In this document: piece by piece, positions 58,001 to 64,000 of the stretch
How the letters are laid out: every line of letters begins with the position of its first letter
Numbering within the stretch: the first letter of the stretch is position 1
The notes under the pieces: generated by a model
Database searches by the model: none
What the model was told of the DNA's origin: nothing
Seen by the model: the letters and a program-made list of their open reading frames with translations, nothing else
Translations under genes and position numbers: made by a program
Source: a virus
Length of the DNA: 64,000 bases
Direction: 5' to 3' (one strand)
IMG/VR virus record: IMGVR_UViG_3300005590_000001
Location: 62,001 to 126,000 of that record

Positions 58001-58605
58001 TTCCACCTTCTGGTATAAATGGATTGACTGGTATGGATTTAAATCCGTGGCAGAGTGGTCATGATCTTGGATTTATTACCAGAGGAACTGGATTAGATGA
58101 TACTTATGAAGAGGTAGTAAATACTGGATGGTATGATGAATTCCGTGGTGTTGGTTTTAAATATCCATCTATAGGAGTTGGTTGGGGCCGTGATCAGCAC
58201 GGACGCCCATATCCACCCAGTTCTAGTAATCCAGAAAATTATGAAGAGAATTACATAGGCGATAGTACGCTGTGGGCGGCAGCTCCAGTTGATATGAGAT
58301 TTGATACTGATTATAAATTATGGCAAGCCCCGCCCATTCAAATGGGAATAGCTTATAATGAATTTCCGGCATCAAGTGGTATTACTTCACCGTCTCAGGG
58401 AATAGTGCTTAGATACGATCCAACTTATTTAGGTGGTTCTGGGATATTATTATCTAGCGGCGATGCGTATTGTTTTGATTCTACTATGGGAATTATTGAA
58501 TCAGGAACGATTGTTTATTATTATAATATTGCCGGAAAAAATCATATTCTTTATGCGGCTTGTAACCCAGATTCTGAAGCTTTACAAATAATTGCATCAT
58601 ATTAG
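55057..58605 (+). CDS. tail tip/hub protein, 1182 aa
   Basis: ATG overlaps the previous stop. The protein has an N-terminal segment with Cys (SFDCNMGWGNAESS, VDCVGDG), Tyr/Gly/Ser-rich regions, and a C-terminal part with Pro/Gly (GRPYPPSSSNP). Its length and position after the distal tail gene fit a tail-associated hub or fibre-bearing protein. No enzyme motif is clear. Confidence 0.6.
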   Translation: MATYLGSHIESFDCNMGWGNAESSVDVTLVDCVGDGLSFSAGTIGGPTRFIYGSFDYFGILEKYNTEENSGAYAKHSANISNGLDIINGVEIIINDYYGSVNSVPNLLNVFGYLEDSGGFGGSEINDAGMPWKAIRAGVEGIVNSPATGNFGNGITYKGYRYKIDLNDLPSALPSYYRFNGDSITLTDFIDECCLAGGADYFISMEPATVADSGNFVGIFKVNTVDRTTEATTGNIASYIGSNCISEREYGLEMRKATNGKFVVGPPVDRVWFVLPTTSGNNDPTGGITQSEYSNDTVLPYFGLDGDGNYIVGYGPSGDTNEYYFDIDIKDAGYPQVTSYTTCLGELRAAKKGRLSWEGYLAKRNMNRYIINPTGLQTEFFESHAGPSGFAFSSYNGVDTFAIPKYGYEQAFHQKGRAYAHTHYPTSSGRVLTYNHDGVPNPYFLRATALGLPDAFGIAAARMLEGDLYTKASTSSFFAKVYTEFKNTLGVGNEFLQQALRPSDARNASKFEDFTNGNIGDKTLIIYRKIKDLADNYYNRRFMVSAPFTVGAVQPESYNIRTSNEPTDLGYIDESQWSSAYSNGLIPDISGIATITSADNRFHPYVKYENALIVSTGTGIVSGPYDFSDISSESKIASVPVTASGFIYYDIFIRCSTFPNMVYQDTTTLLNPRVVIEMPGAVKPIENVQSYAKSFFNLMDERGNGVGGAFENDASVNNEFIQKRLDKVGADKIQFHDGEEFHYADLYAVPLRSNLLSYGPWYAVGADGGVRYEKNAELTPWNYGGYTALNTAGNARASQEVTNQTFEEAGSVTIMGSPLLKPGDQLIVNGPYITDMSVRTSDDGIQTTYRMQSWSAHRAIDKLRSHNNRRLQRFIRQSYQSQRIYREGLKSGRFSNAVDFISGLANKFTSLDEYGQRNKPSTSHNLIGGQFNGMKSEVAIQPFYNVSAQLSSDYFDKAFMTLDGLYRPVSTVEHTGMNYFQIPPSGINGLTGMDLNPWQSGHDLGFITRGTGLDDTYEEVVNTGWYDEFRGVGFKYPSIGVGWGRDQHGRPYPPSSSNPENYEENYIGDSTLWAAAPVDMRFDTDYKLWQAPPIQMGIAYNEFPASSGITSPSQGIVLRYDPTYLGGSGILLSSGDAYCFDSTMGIIESGTIVYYYNIAGKNHILYAACNPDSEALQIIASY

Positions 58606-58614
58606 GATTAAGAA

Positions 58615-61491
58615 ATGAGACGCGGCAGACCTTGTGCTTGTGGCTGTGTGGAATGTGTTGGATATACTTGTACGAATCCATACACTAGCGACGGATGCTT
58701 AACACGAGTATTACAACATTTTTATGATGATTTCGAAGAACCGTATAGCAATCCGGGTTGGGAAAATGGAGACCGCTTCATTGCAACTGGTGGTTATGGT
58801 GTACCAGTAGAAAGTGGATTTGTTTCTGATACTGTTCCGGGATCATCTCTACCATCACCAGTAGATTGTTTAAGTTATATTGGCGCTTGTACTTGGTGTT
58901 ATGATTTAGCTTGTGATGGATCTGGTGTTGGCGGCAGTATAGAAATAGAAAACGGTCCAAAGATTACTGTTTGTCATGACAGCGTTGTTTTTTATCCACC
59001 TGATGGATCTGGTGTAGAAATAGCAACAAATTTTCAAAGTTGTGATAATATTGTGATGTATTTTCGTCACTATGCCATTCCGCCAGTAGGAAACTATAAT
59101 CAATCTATTCAAATTATACACAGAAGAAATGGCACCATAAGCGGATGTAATAATTATAATGGTTTAGCCGTTACACCTGCTGATACTGGAGACTGTGATT
59201 TTACAAGTTGCTCAATTTATTCAAATGATTTTGTAGAATCTACTGGACAGTATACTATTAGTTCTTCATTAGATACTGTTATTGGTGCTAATGCAACGCG
59301 AGATTGGAAAATTGATCAAGTTTGTATCACGCAGAATGAAGTTAAGAAGAATCCGGGTTGGTATGATTGTTATGACAATGGAGATTGTGGTAGATATATC
59401 AAGCCAAATTATTTTAATTGGAGCGATACATTTTGTAATTATGCCGAAGAATCTGGTAACTATATTAATTTAATTTGGGGTTTCGATATAGATGAATTGT
59501 TCTATGAAGATTGCGATTGGGAACCGCCTGTTGGATCTTCAGCTCAGGGTCTTTTTGTTACACCATTATCACAAATTACTATTGACTGGCATGATACTGG
59601 TATTTTGAATGTCGTTCCAATTATGGCCGTACAAGATGTCAATACTATTGTTTGTGACACCGGCAACACTTATGGGCGTATGGTTGCTTTTAGTGGTGAT
59701 GGTTGCGGGTGTTATGGTGATTTACCCATATTATCTTTTAATGATCCAACCAAGATGGGTATCTATGGCAGTACTTCTGCTCAAGCAGAACAGGGTAACA
59801 TGACTATAATGGGTACTACAAATCCATTTCCAAATCTTGGTCGATCTGTTTCTTGGCCCACTGATACCATTACAACTAATTGTGACTTACCAAATCATAG
59901 TAGTGATGCTAATTTATCAAATGTAAGTTTATTAACCATTCCGCGCGAAGACAATCGTTACTCTGTAAATCGCTATTATGAGCTAGAGGGTTTTTACTCT
60001 AACGATGAATTTCTTTTCGATTACACATTGGATCCGCAGTGGATTTGTTCCTATAATTGTTACAAACTCTCATTTAACACATCTTACAATTGGTGGGAAG
60101 GAACATATTGGGCAATAGAAGGTTCTGGTACTTCCTCACACCCTTTACCAAGTGGTGGACGTATTACTGGTGGTGGTGTGAATGCTTATTCAGATTTTGA
60201 TGGTATTGACTTTGATTCTATTTATGAAAGTGATCAGTGTTGTTCATCATATGATATGTATATTTATTCACCTTGTGGTGGGGGAACAACATTTTATACT
60301 GAATTACATGAAGTAAGTGGTGATCTGGCTGCCTCTACATTAACAATGAATGTAGGAGCTTCTATTTTTAATTCATTTATGTCCGCTGGCAACTTTCAAG
60401 CTGTTTATGATACTGATACTTCAATAAATTCTTGGTGTGCTGGTTTTGATTTTCAACAAAGTACTTGTTGTTTGTTTGATTGGGAATCAGATATTGCTAA
60501 TAGTACTGATTATAACATTGTTTCATATCCAATAAATACAGGATGTTTTCACCCCGTTTATCAAGGACTTGGTCAAGCTGATCTTAAGGCTATATGGGGT
60601 CCTCCAGCAGGTAATGGTTTACCGTTTTGTATGCTAGATCCTTTTGGATTTCCTGTTTATAATTCAGTAGATGAGCCGCAATCTAATAGAACTATTGATC
60701 AAGCAAATTCAAGACAAAGTCCTAAATTTGGTAAAGTATTTAATAGAACAGGAGCATCTGGAATATGCTTAGTTAGTACTGATGAAATTAAAATTTATGA
60801 TGCGACATTAGGATTCGGCACTTTTGCGGTTCCGGTAGATCAATGGGATGTGGCAAACGGCACCGCAGATTGCAGTTATAATAATGTATCAATTTTAAAC
60901 GGCGAAGTCAGAGCAGAATATTATTTCTATGCTGGCAGTGGAATTTCTGAATATGGTAATTATTCAGGGACGATTACTGATTTACCAGATATTGGCCATA
61001 ATTCTTTTGCGCCAAGTGGATATCCATTCTTGACTAGCGATTGGACTTATTCACACACGGTTCCTACCGCTCCTGCACATTGTTGGGTGTGGTATGATTC
61101 TGTAGATTCAGAAATTAAAGCAGCTCTAAAAGGACCACAATCTGCTTGTGCTACCTTGGATGGATTATTTGAAATTATGAGTAGATATTTTACTAGTGGT
61201 TTTCAAGGAGAATTGCTTACTGATTGGATGCAATCTGAGACAGACCTAAAAGATGGCAGATATTTAGCCGAAGTTAATGTATTGAGCGCTAGTGGTGAAC
61301 CACTTAAGTTAGAAATATTACAACCATTTAAGTCTCATATAAAATTTCCAATTGAAAATGGCGCTAATAATGGAGAAGAGCCAGACTGTCCTTCTGTGAG
61401 TGGTTTGGAAGAAATTTATTTCCGACACATTCCAAGACTTTGTAGGGTTGTGTTAACAGAAACAAGTGAAAATAGACTATGTTCATTCTAA
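58615..61491 (+). CDS. Cys-rich tail tip or fibre protein, 958 aa
   Basis: ATG behind TTAGGATT. The first 30 residues (RPCACGCVECVGYTCTN) have seven Cys; more Cys occur throughout, of the order of fifty. The rest is Tyr/Ser/Gly/Asn-rich and probably beta. Such density suggests many metal or disulfide cross-links in a long-lived virion part. Unknown family. Confidence 0.6.
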   Translation: MRRGRPCACGCVECVGYTCTNPYTSDGCLTRVLQHFYDDFEEPYSNPGWENGDRFIATGGYGVPVESGFVSDTVPGSSLPSPVDCLSYIGACTWCYDLACDGSGVGGSIEIENGPKITVCHDSVVFYPPDGSGVEIATNFQSCDNIVMYFRHYAIPPVGNYNQSIQIIHRRNGTISGCNNYNGLAVTPADTGDCDFTSCSIYSNDFVESTGQYTISSSLDTVIGANATRDWKIDQVCITQNEVKKNPGWYDCYDNGDCGRYIKPNYFNWSDTFCNYAEESGNYINLIWGFDIDELFYEDCDWEPPVGSSAQGLFVTPLSQITIDWHDTGILNVVPIMAVQDVNTIVCDTGNTYGRMVAFSGDGCGCYGDLPILSFNDPTKMGIYGSTSAQAEQGNMTIMGTTNPFPNLGRSVSWPTDTITTNCDLPNHSSDANLSNVSLLTIPREDNRYSVNRYYELEGFYSNDEFLFDYTLDPQWICSYNCYKLSFNTSYNWWEGTYWAIEGSGTSSHPLPSGGRITGGGVNAYSDFDGIDFDSIYESDQCCSSYDMYIYSPCGGGTTFYTELHEVSGDLAASTLTMNVGASIFNSFMSAGNFQAVYDTDTSINSWCAGFDFQQSTCCLFDWESDIANSTDYNIVSYPINTGCFHPVYQGLGQADLKAIWGPPAGNGLPFCMLDPFGFPVYNSVDEPQSNRTIDQANSRQSPKFGKVFNRTGASGICLVSTDEIKIYDATLGFGTFAVPVDQWDVANGTADCSYNNVSILNGEVRAEYYFYAGSGISEYGNYSGTITDLPDIGHNSFAPSGYPFLTSDWTYSHTVPTAPAHCWVWYDSVDSEIKAALKGPQSACATLDGLFEIMSRYFTSGFQGELLTDWMQSETDLKDGRYLAEVNVLSASGEPLKLEILQPFKSHIKFPIENGANNGEEPDCPSVSGLEEIYFRHIPRLCRVVLTETSENRLCSF

Positions 61492-62108
61492 AATCTGAAG
61501 ATGAAATTAAAAATATTCCTCATTACACGAAGTATATATTTACATACGTTCCATTGCATGAATTTACAATGAAAGGGGCTCATGTTATACATGTACTAGA
61601 TGACCCGATGAAAATGAACCGTCCGGGATTATCATCTTATGTAATTACCCGTGGATTTGATAAGGCCGGATTAATGCGGTGGGATGAGCCATTGGAAGAT
61701 TTCATTAAAGTTTTTGAAGCAAAACAAATCATTATTTCAAATCAATCTAAAAGATATATGACATTAGGAGATGTTTCAATGGTTAGTAATACTAAAAAAG
61801 TAATTAATTTCGCCGGAGCTTTAGTTAAGCATATAGCTAATGGTTTAAAAAATGTCAGCGACGAAGAACAACAACGACGATTGGAAATTTGCAATTCTTG
61901 CCCGTTATTATTAAACGGCGAATGTTCACTGTGCGGTTGTCCAGTAGAAGAAAAGACTAAGTGGGAATCAGAAGATTGCCCAGATGATCCATCTCGTTGG
62001 ACTGGTGAAGCAAAGAAAAAGCAGGCGTTGCCGCCTGCTCCTCAAACTCAACCCGCTCCTATGAGCCAACCTAGAAAGAAAAAGGGCGGCTGTGGATGCG
62101 GTGGCTAA
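61479..62108 (+). CDS. zinc-ribbon tail-associated protein, 209 aa
   Basis: The start overlaps the previous stop by 13 nt. The first ~115 residues are alpha/beta; ~130-170 form a zinc ribbon (ICNSCPLLLNGECSLCGC, then DCPDD). The end is Pro/Gln-rich and closes with KKKGGCGCGG. Last gene of the rightward operon. Confidence 0.65.
   Translation: MFILKSEDEIKNIPHYTKYIFTYVPLHEFTMKGAHVIHVLDDPMKMNRPGLSSYVITRGFDKAGLMRWDEPLEDFIKVFEAKQIIISNQSKRYMTLGDVSMVSNTKKVINFAGALVKHIANGLKNVSDEEQQRRLEICNSCPLLLNGECSLCGCPVEEKTKWESEDCPDDPSRWTGEAKKKQALPPAPQTQPAPMSQPRKKKGGCGCGG
62013..62038 (-). terminator. intrinsic terminator inside the opposite gene
   Basis: GCAGGCG/CGCCTGC with GCAA loop and TTTTTCTTT on the minus strand, ~70 nt past the stop at 62105; it lies within the coding sequence of the gene at 61479-62108. 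Confidence 0.75.
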
Positions 62109-62848
62109 TTTTTTTGTTGATGCTTCTGAATGTAATTAAAGAATGCATGTCCTTGTTCTAAACTAAAATCATCTAGATTTGCCGGACCTTTAAATTCTCT
62201 TAGACATTCTTCAAGACTAATTCCAAGAGCCACTAATTTCTTATGAATTAAGTTTTTAACTCTTTCAGTAATTTTCTGAACATCAGCTGATGGTGCCGGT
62301 TCAAAGGCATCCTCTGTATAACCAGAAACCATTTCTTCAGCTGAAGTTACCTGTAGGCCGAGTGCTTTTTTGAGTGCTCGGCTTTCTGCTTTAGTCTCTG
62401 CAGTAGCTGCCGGATGTTGAGCAAATTTATTATTCTTTGTCTCTACACAATCTGCTAATCCACGAAATGTACGCACTGGATACGACACATCAATATTGCC
62501 GTAGTCAATTGGTAAAGACATTTTCCAATAAATTTGTAACTCATACAATACTGTAACCACACGACTATCTTCCGTTGGGCTTACATCAAAATTTACCGGC
62601 CCAGCAAATTTAAAATCGCCCAAATATTTTTGAGCTAATCGCCGAAGACCAATACATCTTGGATATCTTTCTTCATATTTCTCTTCTTCTGTAAGTTCAG
62701 ACATGAGCATCTCTTGCCATGCATCACTGCCATACGCAAGATTTTGTTCGTCTAGAGCCTCTTCTACTGTGGTTGGTTGTTGAGGTTCTTCAAATGCAAT
62801 TTTAAAATCATCATTTGATTCTTCATCAACTACTTTACGCTTAGCCAC
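62105..62848 (-). CDS. possible single-strand annealing/recombination protein, 247 aa
   Basis: GTG at 62848 behind AAGGGG. The stretch ADCVETKNNKFAQHPAATAE followed by TKAESRALKKALGLQ resembles the helix found in phage Rad52/Sak-like and related DNA-annealing proteins, where A-T-x-E/T-R-A-x-x-R-A-L-x-x-A-L recurs. The first 70 residues are acidic. Exact family uncertain; a role in recombination or replication is inferred. Confidence 0.5.
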   Translation of the reverse strand: MAKRKVVDEESNDDFKIAFEEPQQPTTVEEALDEQNLAYGSDAWQEMLMSELTEEEKYEERYPRCIGLRRLAQKYLGDFKFAGPVNFDVSPTEDSRVVTVLYELQIYWKMSLPIDYGNIDVSYPVRTFRGLADCVETKNNKFAQHPAATAETKAESRALKKALGLQVTSAEEMVSGYTEDAFEPAPSADVQKITERVKNLIHKKLVALGISLEECLREFKGPANLDDFSLEQGHAFFNYIQKHQQKN

Positions 62849-63173
62849 TATTTAATACCCCTTGTAAATTTTGAAAAGTTAAGTCGCAAACTGTTGGTCT
62901 ACGACCACAATATTGTTCAATTTTGTCTGCATGATCCACACATCGGCACAATAAATAATCTGCTGATCGGAATAATTCAATATTCTTTTCATACGAAATA
63001 CCATTATTGTGCCAATCTAAATCATATACATAATAAATGCGCTTACTATTAGTTGGAATTCTTTCCGCTATTAAGGCTTCTTCACCTTGCGTATATATTA
63101 AAATGTTATCCCATAAACTATATACATTTAAAATTGGTAAACAAGAAATATCATCATGAGCAACCGACGCCAT
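62841..63173 (-). CDS. glycosyltransferase-like protein, 110 aa
   Basis: ATG at 63173 overlaps the previous gene by 20 nt; an earlier ATG at 63230 is possible. The sequence reads NSKRIYYVYDLDWHNNGISY, then KNIELFRSADYLLCRCVDHADKIEQYCGRRPTVC, resembling the middle of phage GT-B glycosyltransferases. It is short for a full enzyme and may be a subdomain. Neighbouring proteins also look like sugar or methyl transferases. Confidence 0.5.
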   Translation of the reverse strand: MASVAHDDISCLPILNVYSLWDNILIYTQGEEALIAERIPTNSKRIYYVYDLDWHNNGISYEKNIELFRSADYLLCRCVDHADKIEQYCGRRPTVCDLTFQNLQGVLNSG

Positions 63174-63678
63174 AGTGAACAGTGCCGCCTGAGACGGCTG
63201 GTTCTGTATTATATTTTTTATCTGCAGCATCCTTTGACTCTTCTTGTTCGACTTTAGCAGGAAGCACATCAAGTTCTTTTTGTACGGTAACAATTCGTTT
63301 TTCCTTTAAATCAATAATTTTTTTACCTAAATGACTAAACCAATCTGGTAAACCATGACGAATAATAACATAATCAAAGTATTGGAAATCAATCTTTAAA
63401 TCATTATAATTCATATTGAGAATAGCAGCTTTACTATTGGGGAAAAGTCCAGATCTATATCTATTAACTAATCCGTCCTCTTCTAAGACAACAACATCGT
63501 GTCCCTTCTCTGCTAGATATTCTCCCTCTGGAGACAAACCTCCATCAAGATCTAAAATCTTTTGTCGACCTTTAACTTTATTTAAAAGTTTTTTATCGTC
63601 TTTGTCTACTGGATCTCCACCAGCATCCAAAATTCCTTTTAATTGCATTCTTTGTGTAGTTAGTGATATTTTTTTCAT
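63154..63678 (-). CDS. Rossmann/methyltransferase-like protein, 174 aa
   Basis: After a ~30-residue helical start, KILDLDGGLSPEGEYLAEKG (G-x-G-like loop) is followed by DVVVLEEDGLVNRY (acid after the second strand) and FDYVIIRHGLPDW (fourth strand), in the order of class I methyltransferases. The C-terminal end is basic/acidic and short. Substrate unknown. Confidence 0.55.
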   Translation of the reverse strand: MKKISLTTQRMQLKGILDAGGDPVDKDDKKLLNKVKGRQKILDLDGGLSPEGEYLAEKGHDVVVLEEDGLVNRYRSGLFPNSKAAILNMNYNDLKIDFQYFDYVIIRHGLPDWFSHLGKKIIDLKEKRIVTVQKELDVLPAKVEQEESKDAADKKYNTEPAVSGGTVHYGVGCS

Positions 63679-64000
63679 ATTATTCCAAATGCCTTATTAT
63701 TAGTTGTTGTGATGATTCCGGTACGTCCGGTGATTTTTTCCAACTCATCAAAAATTTTCTTTTCATCTTCTCTATGAACATCATCTACAATCATTGTAAC
63801 ATCTGTATTGAATAAATCAATATTTTTTATAAATCCATACCGCCCAATAATACCCGGTGGACCATCAATTAAAATACATGAGTATTCTTTTGGTAATGAT
63901 TTTAATGCATATGCGTCATACCAACTATCTTTAATTGGCGCGTAAATATACTTTATATTTGCGGAACTATGCATACCAATAAATTTGTAATCATGTTCAA
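63675..64000 (-). CDS. class I methyltransferase-like protein, 5' end outside window
   Basis: The frame continues past the right edge. It shows EYSCILIDGPPGIIGRYG and DVTMIVDDVHREDEKKIFDEL, the I-D-G-P-P-G and D-D-x-x-R-E signatures of the Methyltransf_24-like sugar or lipid modifiers. It overlaps the next gene by 4 nt. Likely works with the transferase-like neighbours on a glycan. Confidence 0.6.
   Translation of the reverse strand, partial: EHDYKFIGMHSSANIKYIYAPIKDSWYDAYALKSLPKEYSCILIDGPPGIIGRYGFIKNIDLFNTDVTMIVDDVHREDEKKIFDELEKITGRTGIITTTNNKAFGII

Noticed and set aside
62021-62125. Plus-strand terminator for the late operon
   Set aside because: The stem at 62021 has no T-tract on the plus strand, and the T-run after 62108 has no convincing stem before it.
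1-64000. CRISPR array or diversity-generating retroelement
   Set aside because: No evenly spaced direct repeats with spacers and no reverse transcriptase; the TGTACA repeats are too short and irregular.
1-64000. Integrase, excisionase or attachment site
   Set aside because: No tyrosine or serine recombinase motif seen; temperate lifestyle not supported by this window.

Overview
The window is part of the genome of a tailed double-stranded DNA bacteriophage (Caudoviricetes). It shows a complete packaging, head and tail gene series (small and large terminase, portal, head protease with scaffold, decoration protein, major capsid, adaptors, tail tube, a 2216-residue tape measure, distal tail and hub proteins). 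No sheath gene lies between tube and tape measure, so a long, non-contractile (siphovirus-like) tail is the best reading. No integrase or lysogeny module is visible. The host cannot be read from the sequence. The backbone is AT-rich, but some tail-fibre segments are distinctly GC-rich, which points to exchange with phages or hosts of higher GC.

Layout. From 1 to 17.9 kb almost everything is leftward. The first 8.5 kb hold densely packed, mostly unknown small proteins, often linked by TGATG, TAATG or ATGA overlaps. Among them are an HD hydrolase like those acting on (p)ppGpp, a protein with tandem beta-grasp domains, several small zinc-binding or membrane proteins, tRNAs (Tyr-like, Ile-TAT, Lys-TTT) and an HNH endonuclease beside a tRNA remnant. 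A ~690-nt gene-free stretch (4843-5528) rich in hairpins and ending in a strong terminator is a candidate large structured RNA. A second hairpin-rich stretch (9431-10059) follows beside a further tRNA. From 10 to 17 kb most genes have a GC-rich hairpin 13-17 nt past the stop codon, three have clear sigma70-type promoters, and one 536-codon gene with its flanks is saturated with the hexamer TGTACA (26 copies in about 2.1 kb).

At 17.9 kb the polarity flips. The rightward late operon (18.0-62.1 kb) starts with a small protein and a sigma-region-2-like protein, then terminase, with a GDP-mannose dehydratase-like enzyme, a membrane PAS protein, a ClpP-like protease, two HNH endonucleases and an XPF-type nuclease between the terminase genes. 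Head genes follow (26-31 kb), then a fibre and spike region (31-41 kb) with GC-rich inserts, neck and tail completion genes (41-44 kb), tube, presumptive assembly proteins, tape measure and a set of cysteine-rich tail-tip proteins. A convergent leftward group (62.1-64 kb) has a possible recombination or annealing protein and glycosyl- or methyltransferase-like proteins.

How it fits together. The leftward half looks like takeover and regulation (tRNAs, nucleotide signalling, DNA-binding proteins, translational leaders). The rightward half builds virions and is probably driven in part by the phage's own sigma-like factor, for which a shared TGTGTAAT motif upstream of three structural genes is a candidate promoter element. 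Most functions in the left half remain unknown.
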